Positions 44,571-54,102 are shown, numbered from the stretch's first letter. The stretch: DNA of 64,000 nt from Gillisia mitskevichiae (GCF_003634585.1 NZ_RBLG01000001.1:930001-994000), one strand, 5' to 3'. Program-made: numbers and translations. The notes: generated from the sequence alone by a model not told the origin.

Positions 44571-45205
44571 AGCCCTTTATAGCTGAAACCTTTTTTTGAA
44601 TAATACTCCAAAACCCTTGGTAGTACAATTCTCAATTTTTCTGAAGCTTTAAGACTATCATGAAAAACTACAATACTGCCCTCTTTAGTATTTTCAATTA
44701 CATTTTTATAGCATTGTTCTGCAGAAATAGTTGGATCGAAATCTGCACTTAGGGAATCCCACATTACAATTTTATAATTAAGCTGCTGCAATGCTTTTGC
44801 TTGCGAAGGTGTTATCTTTCCATAAGGAGGTCTAAAAAGCTTTTGACTACCGGTATTTCCTGAAAATTTTGAAATAATTTCCTCAGCTTCCCTTACATTT
44901 TCAAGATACTTAGTAGTAGATGTTTTCCAACCTTTCAAATGATTATAAGTATGATTTCCGAAGGAATGTCCTTCAGAAATTAGTTGTTGGAATACCTCCG
45001 GGAATTTATGGATATTCTCGCCAACGCAAAAGAATGTAGCTTTTGCTTGATGATCGTTTAGTAGATTCAGTAACCAAGGAGTGATTTCTGGGTGCGGTCC
45101 ATCGTCAAAACTTAAGTAGATGGTTTTGGAGTCGCGTGGCATATTCCATAAAAGGGAGGGGTATAAAATCCTCCCTAATTTAGAAATGTTTTTAAAATAT
45201 GCCAT
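44567..45205 (-). CDS. Polysaccharide deacetylase (CE4, NodB-type)
   Basis: The 212-residue protein has the metal and catalytic motifs LSFDDGPHPEITPWLL, GNHTYNHL and LFRPPYGK. It has no obvious signal peptide, though the N-terminus is short. It removes N- or O-acetyl groups from envelope polysaccharide. It lies 14 bases after the DUF2723 gene. Confidence 0.92.
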   Translation of the reverse strand: MAYFKNISKLGRILYPSLLWNMPRDSKTIYLSFDDGPHPEITPWLLNLLNDHQAKATFFCVGENIHKFPEVFQQLISEGHSFGNHTYNHLKGWKTSTTKYLENVREAEEIISKFSGNTGSQKLFRPPYGKITPSQAKALQQLNYKIVMWDSLSADFDPTISAEQCYKNVIENTKEGSIVVFHDSLKASEKLRIVLPRVLEYYSKKGFSYKGL

Positions 45206-45219
45206 TGCTTTAATTGCAA

Positions 45220-48200
45220 TTACTGGTTGCTGCTATCCAGATCTGGTAAACTTTGTTCTGTTTGGAACTCACTTTCTATAGCAGAATCTGTTGGCCTTGC
45301 ACGCGCTTCGCTTTCTTCTTCACTTTCATCATAGAATCTCGGGAAAAGTTTCAGGTAATTATTAAATTCTTGAGCTTTCTCCCTAGCAAATTCCTGTTCA
45401 CCATTTCTAAATAAAAGATCTATAAGAGCCCGGTACCTTTCCATATCGGTTATTATATCATCGGCAAGCGTATACTGCCGCTCTTCCTTCCATCCGCTAT
45501 AATATTTTAGATTTTCTTGATACTTAGCTGCAACCTTCGTCCAAAGTTCTTTTGCCTTCTCAGGTTCGCCAACTTCAAAATAGCCAGTTATATAAGGTTC
45601 AAGAAGTGTGTAGTACCCATAATAATCTACAGGCATTTTCTCCATTGCAAGATCAATCATTTCTTTAGCCCTTGCAGTGTCATTTTCAATTAAAAGTTGC
45701 TCGATCAATCTTCCTAAATTACTTCTATACGTGATAGAGTTCTTTCTTGTTTCTGGATCGTGATAAATAGTAGTATCCTCCATATTTCCCCAATCCCAGT
45801 TCTTTGCGATCTGGTACATTTTTTCTGAATCTACGCGGCCCATTTCATATGGATTACGCGGACTTAATGGAGTTTGGATTGGAACTAATTTATAGGCTAC
45901 TCCGTCTAACTGAAGATAATCTTTCATCCATAAATAATCATCGTCCCCGTAACTACCTCCAGTGAAGTAGATAGGGCGTTCCCAATTATTGTTTGCTATT
46001 ATATCCAGCATTAGAAGCCTGTTCTTATAGATCACATTTCCATTTAGCTCTATAAAAATGTTATCTACAATAAGATCTGCATCTATTTGGGCGACAACGC
46101 CATTTTTAAGAACCACCTCTTTATTCACAGGAATTCTGATGTTTTTGGTAGGGAACGTATTTACTACTTGCCCACTTTGTAGCTGCCCTTGAGTTCCCGG
46201 ATTATCACTTGCAATCCAGTTCATCCAATTTTGAATTGCCATAGTATCTTTAGTAACTTGCTGATACATGACGAATTCATTAGTTCCCGCTCGGTATTGT
46301 TTATATTCTAGCTGAGAGGGGATAGGATCGCTTTCCCAGGCCTTGCGCTTCATTTGAGAGATATACCAATCTGTAGCAAAAAGGCTGGTGTTAACTATAC
46401 GTACGTCTTTCCGGTAGCCTTCAATTTGTTGGGCATACCATAGCGCAAAAGTGTCATTATCTCCAATAGTGAATAATATGGCATTTTCGTCTACGGAATC
46501 TAGATACATTTTGGCCATTGCTAGAGCAGAATACCTGTCGGATCTGTCGTGATCATCCCAGTTTTGAGAAGCTAAAACTGTTGGCACTGCTAAAAGGCAG
46601 GCTACAATTGCTACTGGTGCCGCAAGAGATGGTTTTAAATATTTTTTAATAGAATCAAAGATAGCGTATACCCCAAATCCTATCCAGATGGCAAACACAT
46701 AAAAGGAGCCCACCAAAGCATAATCACGCTCTCTTGGTTCAAAAGGGCGTTCATTTAAATAGATCTTTAAGGCGATCCCTGTAAAAAGGAAAAACACCAT
46801 TAATACCCAAAATCCTTTTTTATCTCTTTTGAAATGAAATAAAAGTCCGATAAGTCCCAATATGAAAGGCAGAAAGAAATACGTATTTCGAGCCTTGTTA
46901 TTCTTCATATCTGATGGAAGATTGTCTTGAGAACCTAATCTCATCTCATCTATAAATTTAATTCCGCTTAACCAATTTCCATCAGTATCGGAATATTGAC
47001 CTTGAACATCATTCTGTCTTCCAGTAAAATTCCACATAAAATAACGCCAGTACATATAACCGAACTGATATTCAAATAGGTAGCTAAGGTTAGATCCGAA
47101 AGATGGTTTTTCTATGATTAGATATTCACTAAACTGATTTAAGAAAGTATGATAACCTTCATTATCTACTCTTCCAAGAGCCACATTTTTTCTGAATTCA
47201 GCAATTGCAGTAAGCAGCTGTTCTTCACTCTGGTACTCTTGTTTAACAGTGAATTGTAAAGGCCCAGTAAATTGCATGTAATTAGCAGCATGCTGGGTGC
47301 TCCACATTCTAGGAAGAACGGTTTTATGACTGTCTTCCAAATTCTGACGAGCGTTTTTATAATCATTAACAATTACGTATTTCCCAAGTTCTTTATCTTT
47401 TTCATAATTAGGAGCATCGTCTAAATATGGGTTGTCTGGATCCAGGCCGCTATACATTTCAGTAAACTGTGGACCATAGAATAAATGAGTCTCTCCATAT
47501 TGTTCTCTATTATAATAAGCCAATAATTCACGTGCATTATCTGGACTATTCTCGTTGATCACTGTATTTGCATTGGCACGAATCGGAAGCATTGTCCAAC
47601 TAGAGAAACCAATTAGTATAAATAGAATAGAAAGGAGTAGTGTATTAAGCTGGAAATAATTTTTTCTCAGAGTATACTGTATTCCGAAGTAAAATGCAGC
47701 TATTATAACCAAAAGCGCTATAATGGTTCCCGAGTTAAAAGGAAGTCCAATAGAATTGGTAAAGAAAACTTCAGCAGTAGCAAAAAATGTAAGCGTATAT
47801 GGTAAAAGCAATTTAAAGATGAACATCAGAACCGCCACTACTGCGATGTTGGCAATAATGAAATTTTTAATTGTTATTTTCTTATAATTTTTGAAGTAAT
47901 ATAAGAATCCGATAGCTGGGATGGTAAGAAGTCCCATAAAGTGAATTCCGAAGGAAAGACCTACAACAAAGGAGATCAAGATCACCCATCTGTTTCCACG
48001 AGGCGCGAACATATCTCTTTCCCACAATAAGCCAAGATAAAATAGAATAGACATCATACAGGCAGCCATGGCATATACTTCTGCTTCTACAGCATTAAAC
48101 CAAAAGCTATCTGTGAAGGTGAAGGCTAACGAACCAACTAAGGCACTTCCTAGAATAGCGATCTTTTTGCTATCGCTTAAGCCTACTACTGGTCCAGTAA

Positions 48201-48516
48201 CTTTTTGAAGTAAGAGTACGATAGACCAAAACATAAAGAGAATGGTGAAGGCACTAGCCAAACCAGACATCATATTAACTAAGAGTGCAATTTGTCCTGC
48301 TTCTGGTGCAAAAGTGGAGAAAAATGCGCCCATCATCTGATAAAGAGGTGCTCCTGGCGGGTGACCAACTTCTAAGTTTGCTGCCGTAGCTATGTATTCC
48401 CCGGCATCCCAAAAACTTGCCGTGGGTTCAACGGTTAACCAATACGTAGTAAGAGAGATTACAAATACCAGCCATCCTAGTATTTTGTTCCATTTACCAA
48501 AGTTAAAATCTGTCAT
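45220..48516 (-). CDS. DUF2723 family multi-pass membrane protein (GT-C-like)
   Basis: The 1098-residue protein opens with WLVFVISLTTYWLTVEPTASFWDAGEYIATA and GHPPGAPLYQMMGAFFS, the signature of DUF2723, a GT-C glycosyltransferase-like family of Bacteroidota. About 12-14 membrane helices are followed by a large soluble part with GDNDTFALWYAQQIEG and a helical C-terminal region with TPR-like character. The DAGEY acidic pair is the likely catalytic site. It may transfer a sugar from a lipid carrier to exported proteins. Confidence 0.9.
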   Translation of the reverse strand: MTDFNFGKWNKILGWLVFVISLTTYWLTVEPTASFWDAGEYIATAANLEVGHPPGAPLYQMMGAFFSTFAPEAGQIALLVNMMSGLASAFTILFMFWSIVLLLQKVTGPVVGLSDSKKIAILGSALVGSLAFTFTDSFWFNAVEAEVYAMAACMMSILFYLGLLWERDMFAPRGNRWVILISFVVGLSFGIHFMGLLTIPAIGFLYYFKNYKKITIKNFIIANIAVVAVLMFIFKLLLPYTLTFFATAEVFFTNSIGLPFNSGTIIALLVIIAAFYFGIQYTLRKNYFQLNTLLLSILFILIGFSSWTMLPIRANANTVINENSPDNARELLAYYNREQYGETHLFYGPQFTEMYSGLDPDNPYLDDAPNYEKDKELGKYVIVNDYKNARQNLEDSHKTVLPRMWSTQHAANYMQFTGPLQFTVKQEYQSEEQLLTAIAEFRKNVALGRVDNEGYHTFLNQFSEYLIIEKPSFGSNLSYLFEYQFGYMYWRYFMWNFTGRQNDVQGQYSDTDGNWLSGIKFIDEMRLGSQDNLPSDMKNNKARNTYFFLPFILGLIGLLFHFKRDKKGFWVLMVFFLFTGIALKIYLNERPFEPRERDYALVGSFYVFAIWIGFGVYAIFDSIKKYLKPSLAAPVAIVACLLAVPTVLASQNWDDHDRSDRYSALAMAKMYLDSVDENAILFTIGDNDTFALWYAQQIEGYRKDVRIVNTSLFATDWYISQMKRKAWESDPIPSQLEYKQYRAGTNEFVMYQQVTKDTMAIQNWMNWIASDNPGTQGQLQSGQVVNTFPTKNIRIPVNKEVVLKNGVVAQIDADLIVDNIFIELNGNVIYKNRLLMLDIIANNNWERPIYFTGGSYGDDDYLWMKDYLQLDGVAYKLVPIQTPLSPRNPYEMGRVDSEKMYQIAKNWDWGNMEDTTIYHDPETRKNSITYRSNLGRLIEQLLIENDTARAKEMIDLAMEKMPVDYYGYYTLLEPYITGYFEVGEPEKAKELWTKVAAKYQENLKYYSGWKEERQYTLADDIITDMERYRALIDLLFRNGEQEFAREKAQEFNNYLKLFPRFYDESEEESEARARPTDSAIESEFQTEQSLPDLDSSNQ

Positions 48517-48658
48517 ATTATGCGCATATTGAGTATGATGAGGCGAATTTAAGAATAATTACAGGAATGTATTTATAACGGGGCTTAAAAGCGAATATTT
48601 TTTAATGAGCCTGAAAATCATAAAAACGAAAAAAAAATTATAAAAAAGTTGAAAAATG

Positions 48659-48689
48659 TTTGTGTAAAATAAAGTTTGTTTTAAATTTG
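48659..48689 (+). promoter_or_regulatory. tRNA-Gln promoter
   Basis: TTTG (48659-48662), 19 bases, then TAAATTTG (48682-48689) is a full consensus match, ending 17 bases before the tRNA. Confidence 0.88.
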
Positions 48690-48706
48690 CACCCGTATTG
48701 AAATAC

Positions 48707-48779
48707 TGGCCTATGGTGTAACTGGCAACACGTCTGTTTTTGGTACAGAAGAGTCTAGGTTCGAGCCCTAGTAGGCCAA
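48707..48779 (+). tRNA. tRNA-Gln (UUG)
   Basis: The 73-base cloverleaf has acceptor arms TGGCCTA/TAGGCCA, D-stem GTGT/ACAC, anticodon stem TCTGT/ACAGA with loop TTTTGGT (anticodon TTG) and T-stem CTAGG/CCTAG around TTCGAGC. CCA is not encoded. Confidence 0.98.
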
Positions 48780-48788
48780 CTTCAATAG

Positions 48789-48819
48789 AAAACCCGAATA
48801 TTTATGTTCGGGTTTTTTT
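48789..48819 (+). terminator. tRNA-Gln terminator
   Basis: CCCGAA and TTCGGG pair around TATTTATG, flanked by A and T runs, 10 bases after the tRNA. Confidence 0.88.
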
Positions 48820-48832
48820 GTGTTTAATTTTG

Positions 48833-48872
48833 TTGGGCGAGATCCCCGTAGTTATGGGAGCTCTGAGCCCAA
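48833..48872. other. Nested hairpin between two terminators
   Basis: TTGGGC/GCCCAA, GAG/CTC and TCCC/GGGA stack as an interrupted stem over 40 bases. It lies between two near-identical terminators and could be a small RNA or the remnant of a second RNA gene. It does not fold as a tRNA. Confidence 0.4.
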
Positions 48873-48925
48873 TTTAGGAGCCTGTGCTTTGTCTGTCGAG
48901 GAAGCTCTAGTGGATCATTTTCAAT

Positions 48926-48958
48926 AAAAAAACCCGAACATTTTGTTCGGGTTTTTTT
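48926..48958 (+). terminator. Second copy of the tRNA-Gln-type terminator
   Basis: CCCGAACA and TGTTCGGG pair around TTTT with A and T runs on both sides. Its arms and following TTTTTTTGTG match the first terminator, so the segment looks duplicated. Nothing else is seen in the rest of the gap to 49077. Confidence 0.88.
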
Positions 48959-49077
48959 GTGTGCTATTATCTAATTAAAGATATGATGTAATTATTTGTG
49001 GGCGCCTGAATAAGTAAGAAAAAATTTAATTTTCAAAAAGGTACTTCACTCTTCACTTTTGTCTCTTCACTCCTTAT

Positions 49078-49377
49078 TTATGAATGTGACTCAATGATTC
49101 TCACGATCTCCTGTTTTGGGACAACTCCAGACTGTCGCCAAAGTTGTTTTCCGTCTTTAAAAAGTATTAATGTGGGCACGCCTCTTACCTGATATTGGGA
49201 AGATAGCTCTTGGTTTTTGTCAACATCTATTTTCACTATTTTCACTTTATCTCCAAGAGAAGACTTAGCTTCTTTTAAGATAGGAGCCAAAGTTTTGCAT
49301 GGTCCGCACCAGTCGGCATAAAAATCTACTAATACAGGTGTGTCTCCTTTTATTATATCACTAAAATTGCTTTTCAT
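49078..49377 (-). CDS. trxA: Thioredoxin
   Basis: The 99-residue protein has VLVDFYADWCGPCKTLAPIL, the intact redox motif WCGPC, then KIDVDKNQELSSQYQVRGVPTLILFKDG. It is a normal cytoplasmic thioredoxin and is clearly the paralog of the CxxC-less protein at 44274-44570. Confidence 0.97.
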   Translation of the reverse strand: MKSNFSDIIKGDTPVLVDFYADWCGPCKTLAPILKEAKSSLGDKVKIVKIDVDKNQELSSQYQVRGVPTLILFKDGKQLWRQSGVVPKQEIVRIIESHS

Positions 49378-49426
49378 AGGATTTGTTTTACTTGATTAAA
49401 CTATCTTTCTCTAAAGTTAAAAATAC

Positions 49427-49460
49427 AAAAAGCCCTTAACTTTAAAGTTAAGGGCTTTTT
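49427..49460 (-). terminator. Terminator
   Basis: A perfect palindrome (arms AAAAAGCCCTTAACTTT and its complement) ends the gene at 49483-49824, before trxA. Confidence 0.9.
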
Positions 49461-49482
49461 GTTATTTATGATTTCCTAAATC

Positions 49483-49824
49483 TTAAGCTGCGCTCACAAT
49501 ATTATAATGAGTAAGTAAATTCTGATAGAAATAAAGGCTATTTTCATCTGTTTTTATACAAGATTGAATAAAGCTTCCTAGATCTAAGCACTCAAAAGTG
49601 ATAGGAGTGTACTTTGCTTTTGCTACAGGTAATTGAAGATCTACGGTCTGATCTGCATAATTGATTTTAACTTTCTTGGCGTCAAAATATCTTTTAATAA
49701 TTGCTTTGTGTAAGCTTTCAAACTTAGAGTTATCTACGTCTTGATTGGTAATACTATAAGAGATCAAATTCTTAACATCTTCTAAGATTACGTCTAGGGT
49801 AAAATTTTGCATATTCAAGTTCAT
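49483..49824 (-). CDS. Conserved hypothetical protein
   Basis: From the ATG at 49824 the protein has 113 residues: a helical first half (LEDVKNLISYSITNQDVD, FESLHKAIIKRYFDAKKV) and a C-terminal part with LGSFIQSCIKTDENSLYFYQNLL. The frame is open to 49857, but a -7-like TAGCTTTG at 49862-49855 places transcription start after that Met, so I prefer the internal start. The family is not known to me. Confidence 0.65.
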   Translation of the reverse strand: MNLNMQNFTLDVILEDVKNLISYSITNQDVDNSKFESLHKAIIKRYFDAKKVKINYADQTVDLQLPVAKAKYTPITFECLDLGSFIQSCIKTDENSLYFYQNLLTHYNIVSAA

Positions 49825-49948
49825 TACGGTTAATAAAAGCATTATTTGGAAAAGCAAAGCTACACATCATAATGTTAATAAAAACCTAACATTTAACTGA
49901 TTAGCAATTAATTAACAAATCGAGCCTTTAAACAGGTATATAGGAAGC

Positions 49949-50575
49949 CTACCGATGAATAATTGAAATTGGGGTATTTATTATTCTATAAGATTGGTCT
50001 ATGGAGGAGGAATTGATATACGTGATTCTCTCGGTTTTCACCTTTCCATAATCATTATGGACATGTCCAAATATGTGATGGGAGATCTTTAATTCCTTTA
50101 ATCTCTCTGTTAGATTTTTACATCCAATCATCGTTTTGTTGTCTAGTTCATCTAGAATACCAAAAGGAGGAGTATGGGTGATCAAGACATTTGTATCCAG
50201 AGGTATTTTGTTCCAATGCTTAGAAATTGGTCTTCCCCGATCTTTAGTAAAAGCCCAGCTTTTATCCCCGGGTGTATATGGGGAGCCCCAGAAATTTACA
50301 TCTTCAATTGTAACTCCACTGTCTTCCAAATAATGAATGTTATCTGGGATTATTTGATCTAGCTTATGATTCTTTTTCTGAAAATAGAAATCATGATTTC
50401 CTGCTATGAGAACCTTATGCTTATATGGGGTTGAAGAAAACCATTCTAAAAAGCTAATAGTTTCTCTTTTTGTGCCTGCTTCTGTAAAGTCCCCTGCATG
50501 AACTATACAATCTCCACTGGGAAGTATTAATTTCTCGTGTTTATTGTGTGTGTCAGAAATGCAAATGATCTTCAT
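49949..50575 (-). CDS. Metallophosphoesterase (MPPED-like)
   Basis: The 208-residue cytoplasmic protein has IICISDTHNKH, VHAGDFTEAG, LIAGNHDFYF, LITHTPPFG and HIFGHVHNDYG, the five calcineurin-type motifs in order. The close spacing resembles the MPPED1/MPPED2-type phosphodiesterases. The substrate is unknown. Confidence 0.93.
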   Translation of the reverse strand: MKIICISDTHNKHEKLILPSGDCIVHAGDFTEAGTKRETISFLEWFSSTPYKHKVLIAGNHDFYFQKKNHKLDQIIPDNIHYLEDSGVTIEDVNFWGSPYTPGDKSWAFTKDRGRPISKHWNKIPLDTNVLITHTPPFGILDELDNKTMIGCKNLTERLKELKISHHIFGHVHNDYGKVKTERITYINSSSIDQSYRIINTPISIIHR

Positions 50576-50584
50576 AAGTACTTG

Positions 50585-50619
50585 TAAAAAAAATCCGATG
50601 AAATTAATTTCATCGGATT
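50585..50619 (-). terminator. Terminator
   Basis: AATCCGATGAAAT and its complement form a 13-bp stem; on the minus strand it is followed by T. It ends the gene at 50679-50918. Confidence 0.85.
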
Positions 50620-50678
50620 TTCCAAATTATAGCCAATATCACTTTCAATCTTAACAACAACTTAGGCTATAATTTAAT

Positions 50679-50918
50679 TTAATGCTGAATTTTCTTTTCA
50701 ATATAGTTTTCAGATATAAGTTCGTCATTAGGAAAAGAATCTATATCTGAAGGTAAAATCTTATTTGTGAGTTTTGTAATAGCAAAAGCAATAATTACAG
50801 CAGTGAAAGCGAAAAATAAAAATTTCATTCCTAAACTATCTGTCATGACCAAACTGTAAAAGCCAAGGAATATTTCTATGGCTAAAAACACAATCTTTAT
50901 TGCTAATTTAAATATCAT
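50679..50918 (-). CDS. Small membrane protein
   Basis: The 79-residue protein has two hydrophobic segments (about 5-25 and 30-50) and a charged C-terminal tail. I recognise no family. It has its own terminator. Confidence 0.6.
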   Translation of the reverse strand: MIFKLAIKIVFLAIEIFLGFYSLVMTDSLGMKFLFFAFTAVIIAFAITKLTNKILPSDIDSFPNDELISENYIEKKIQH

Positions 50919-51124
50919 TTTGGTGAAATAAGGGTTTTATACGTTCTTAAATTATTTTCTCAAATATAATACCTTCAGTCTTCATTTTATTAGAATAATT
51001 ACAATTTGACTTAAATTTAACGTATGGGTTTTCAGTAGCTTAAAGGAAAATAAGTTAAATTATACATAACGCAATTCAAGAAAACTCCATGCCTTTGTAA
51101 ATTGGCGTTATAACAACTTAGATA

Positions 51125-52645
51125 GTGGATAAAAAATACAAGATTTTACTTTATACTTTTATTGGATTATTTGTTCTGTTTGGTCTAGTGTTTTTTGCCA
51201 ATAAAATAGTTAAACAAAAAATTAAGACAGGAATAGAGAAGGAGTTAACAAATTCTAATGTTGAATATAAGGATATAACAGTAGATATTCTTAAAGGTAG
51301 CTCAGTGGTTTCAAAGCCCAGCTTGAAGTTAGGAAGGGCAATCATTAGTTCTGAAGAGTTAAGGGTGATCGACTTAGATTACAAGGAGTATTTCTCCACC
51401 AAGAAAATTGTATTCGATAGAATTGTTTTTAATAAACCCGAAATTCTTATCACTCCATCTATAACTCCAAAAGCTAATAAGGATGAGACCTCAAAAAAGG
51501 ATTTTAAAGAAGACATAAAGATCAAACATTTAGTAATTAAAGATGGCCAACTAAAGATTACTGGAAATGATACTTTAAAAGAAGGTTTATATGTTTCATT
51601 AAGAAATATGGATATTTACGATCTTCATATTACTAAGCAAAGCCTTAAAAACAAAATCCCATTTAATTTTCGAGAGGTTTCTCTAGACAGTGATTCCTTA
51701 ATTTATTCTTTAGATGCTTATCACGACCTTCAAGTTGAAAAACTACAGCTAGATAAAGGCTTGTTGAATATTTCAAACTTAAAAGTGATCCCTAAGTATA
51801 GCAAAGTGGAATTTGATAAAAGGCAGAGAATTGAAAATGATAGATTCGAACTGGATATCCCCGTAATTAAGTTGAAAGATTTCACATGGGGCTTTAATGG
51901 AGATAAGTTACAATTAGAAAGTGCTGAAACTTCGGTAGAGAATGCTTCATTTAATATTTATAGGAATAAACTTTTACCAGACGATTTTTCAATAAAACCT
52001 TTATATAGTAAGAAATTAAGGGAACTTGAAACTAAATTGAAGTTTGATAAAATTCAAATTTCTAATTCAAATATTGTTTATGAGGAAAAATCTTTAGAAG
52101 GGAAGCCACCTGGGAAAGTGATGTTCTCTAAAATGGATGTGACTATCGCCAATATTTCAAATTTAAATATGGAGTCACAGGATTTTCCAAAATCTACCCT
52201 CACTGCGAAAGCAAAATTTATGGGTGAGTCTAATTTGAATTTTAATATGGAATTTAATGTTAAGGATCCTGAAGATAAATTCAATTTTTCTGGAAACTTG
52301 GCTGGCATATCTGCTGGAGCTATGAATTCGTTTTTAAAGCCAGCCTTAAATATAGAGGTGGAAGGAGAGATATCTTCTATGTTTTTTAATTTTTATGGAA
52401 ATAATGATAACGCATTAGGAGATACTCGATTGCAATATCATGACTTTAAGGTGGAAATACTTAAAAAAGATGGTGTTCGTAAAAATAAGATCCTCTCTGG
52501 CTTAGCCAATTTAATTTTAAAGAACGATGTGTCTAATAAGAAAATGGATCAAAAGAATATAGAAGCTACTAGAGATAAAACTAAGTCTTTTTGGAATTTC
52601 TTATGGTTGTGCATTCGTAATGGAGCACTTAAAAGTTTTCTTTAG
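51125..52645 (+). CDS. AsmA-like/DUF748-type envelope protein
   Basis: From a GTG at 51125 the protein has 506 residues: an N-terminal membrane anchor (ILLYTFIGLFVLFGLVFFA) and a long beta-rich body in which short strands repeat (IVFDRIVFNKPEILITP, LVIKDGQLKITGNDTL, KIQISNSNIVYEEKSL). This is the pattern of AsmA-like bridge proteins that span the periplasm and help lipid transport. No in-frame ATG lies near the start. It overlaps the convergent USP gene by 4 bases. Confidence 0.75.
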   Translation: MDKKYKILLYTFIGLFVLFGLVFFANKIVKQKIKTGIEKELTNSNVEYKDITVDILKGSSVVSKPSLKLGRAIISSEELRVIDLDYKEYFSTKKIVFDRIVFNKPEILITPSITPKANKDETSKKDFKEDIKIKHLVIKDGQLKITGNDTLKEGLYVSLRNMDIYDLHITKQSLKNKIPFNFREVSLDSDSLIYSLDAYHDLQVEKLQLDKGLLNISNLKVIPKYSKVEFDKRQRIENDRFELDIPVIKLKDFTWGFNGDKLQLESAETSVENASFNIYRNKLLPDDFSIKPLYSKKLRELETKLKFDKIQISNSNIVYEEKSLEGKPPGKVMFSKMDVTIANISNLNMESQDFPKSTLTAKAKFMGESNLNFNMEFNVKDPEDKFNFSGNLAGISAGAMNSFLKPALNIEVEGEISSMFFNFYGNNDNALGDTRLQYHDFKVEILKKDGVRKNKILSGLANLILKNDVSNKKMDQKNIEATRDKTKSFWNFLWLCIRNGALKSFL

Positions 52646-53472
52646 ATCTTAAAAGTGATCACCGGTCTGTTTGCATGATTTACCAGATCTTCACTAATAC
52701 TTCCGTTAAAGAAATGTGCTAATCCTTTTCTTCCATGAGTACTAATACCTATTAATCCAGCATCAATACTTTTCGCAAAATTAAGAATGCCTTTTTCTAC
52801 GCTTACATCATTATAGACATTTAGGCTATGATTATCTATATTCTCTCCTTTCACGAAGTCTGTTAAACATTCTGTAGCCTCGAGAGAGGTTTTAAAATTG
52901 TTAGCTGTATTTATATAGACTAGATGTAAATGCGCATTTATCTTATTTGCAAATTGGATAGCTTTATTTAAGGTATGTTTATGTTCTAAATCGCAATCTG
53001 TCGCAAAAACGAAGTTATTAATGTTAAATTCTTCGTGTTCATTTTTAATTACTAGTACCGGAATGGTGGAATTTCGAACAACTTTTTCTGTATTCGAGCC
53101 AATAAAAACTTCTTTTATTCCGCTGGATCCATGAGAACCCATTACAATAAGATCGCAATTATGTTCTTTACTTACTTCCATAATCCCATCAAAAGCTTGA
53201 TGGAATTCTACAATATCATGAACTTTTATTCCCTCTAAAAAAGGAGAGTCTATTAATTTTTTAAACTTGCTCTTTGCTAACTTCATGAAAAACAATGCTT
53301 CAGGTAAGTCTTGGGAGCTACTTCCGCTAACAGGATTTACAAGTTGAAGAGGCAATTCCAGCATATGTAAAAGAAAAATTTCTCCATTAAAACGATTCGC
53401 TAATTGGGTAGCAACTTTCAGTGCGATTTCAGATTGAGCTGAAAAGTCTGTTGGAACAAGGATTCTTTTCAT
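52642..53472 (-). CDS. Tandem universal stress protein
   Basis: The 276-residue protein has two UspA domains. The first has KRILVPTDFSAQSEIALKVA and the ATP-binding end IVMGSHGSSGIKEVFIGSNTEKV. The second has FVFATDCDLEHK and GISTHGRKGLAHFFNGSISEDLV. Both nucleotide-binding motifs look intact. It is a cytoplasmic stress-signalling protein. Confidence 0.95.
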   Translation of the reverse strand: MKRILVPTDFSAQSEIALKVATQLANRFNGEIFLLHMLELPLQLVNPVSGSSSQDLPEALFFMKLAKSKFKKLIDSPFLEGIKVHDIVEFHQAFDGIMEVSKEHNCDLIVMGSHGSSGIKEVFIGSNTEKVVRNSTIPVLVIKNEHEEFNINNFVFATDCDLEHKHTLNKAIQFANKINAHLHLVYINTANNFKTSLEATECLTDFVKGENIDNHSLNVYNDVSVEKGILNFAKSIDAGLIGISTHGRKGLAHFFNGSISEDLVNHANRPVITFKI

Positions 53473-53534
53473 GGTAAAGGTTTAAAAATGATTGTCTTAT
53501 TAAAATTACGAATTAAATTTCATTTACAAAGCTG

Positions 53535-53566
53535 TTTCAATTCTTCAATAATTTTTATTATATTTG
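53535..53566 (+). promoter_or_regulatory. rimP-nusA-infB promoter
   Basis: TTTC (53535-53538), 20 bases, then TATATTTG (53559-53566), a consensus -7 element. Transcription should begin near 53573. Confidence 0.75.
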
Positions 53567-53593
53567 CAGCGTTGAAACGAAAATAAATACAGC

Positions 53594-53619
53594 GAGGGGA
53601 CGAAAAGTCCCCTCTTTTT
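53594..53619 (+). terminator. Terminator-like hairpin in the rimP-nusA leader (candidate attenuator)
   Basis: GAGGGGAC (53594-53601) and GTCCCCTC (53607-53614) form a perfect GC-rich stem with loop GAAAA, followed by five T. It lies between the promoter and the rimP ATG, 10 bases before the start, so most transcripts would have to read through it. NusA, encoded in this operon, acts on exactly such hairpins. Confidence 0.8.
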
Positions 53620-53628
53620 ATAACCATT

Positions 53629-54090
53629 ATGTTGCAGGAGAGAGTAGAAAATTTATTGGAAGAAGCCTTTCACGAAAATAATTCCTTATTTTTAATAGCC
53701 TTAAATATTTCTGATCAAAATCACATTAGTGTGATCATTGATGGGGATAATGGGGTAACAGTAAGTGATTGTGTGGCGGTAAGTAGGAAAGTTGAAGGTG
53801 AGCTAGATGAAGATGAAATAGAATTTTCATTGGAGGTTGCTTCAGCAGGTGCTACAGAACCTTTGAAATTCCCAAGGCAGTATAAAAAAAATATCGGAAG
53901 AACACTGGCTGTCCAAACAAATTCTAATAAATTTGAGGGAAAATTACAGCAAGTTTCAGAAGATGGAATTACCATAGAGTGGCAGGCAAGAGAGCCAAAG
54001 CCAGTTGGTAAAGGAAAAGTGACCGTAGATAAAGAAGCTACAATAGCATTTCAAGACATTTTGGAAGCTAAAGTTGTGATAACATTTTAA
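53629..54090 (+). CDS. rimP: Ribosome maturation factor RimP
   Basis: The 153-residue protein has VIIDGDNGVTVSDCVAVSRKVEGELDEDE and FSLEVASAGATEPL, the RimP core, and a C-terminal SH3-like domain. It helps assemble the 30S subunit and is followed after 12 bases by nusA. Confidence 0.96.
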   Translation: MLQERVENLLEEAFHENNSLFLIALNISDQNHISVIIDGDNGVTVSDCVAVSRKVEGELDEDEIEFSLEVASAGATEPLKFPRQYKKNIGRTLAVQTNSNKFEGKLQQVSEDGITIEWQAREPKPVGKGKVTVDKEATIAFQDILEAKVVITF

Positions 54091-54102
54091 TAATAATTTG
54101 AT

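Noticed and set aside
48833-48872. Second tRNA gene
   Set aside because: The stems do not give D- and T-arms or an anticodon loop.
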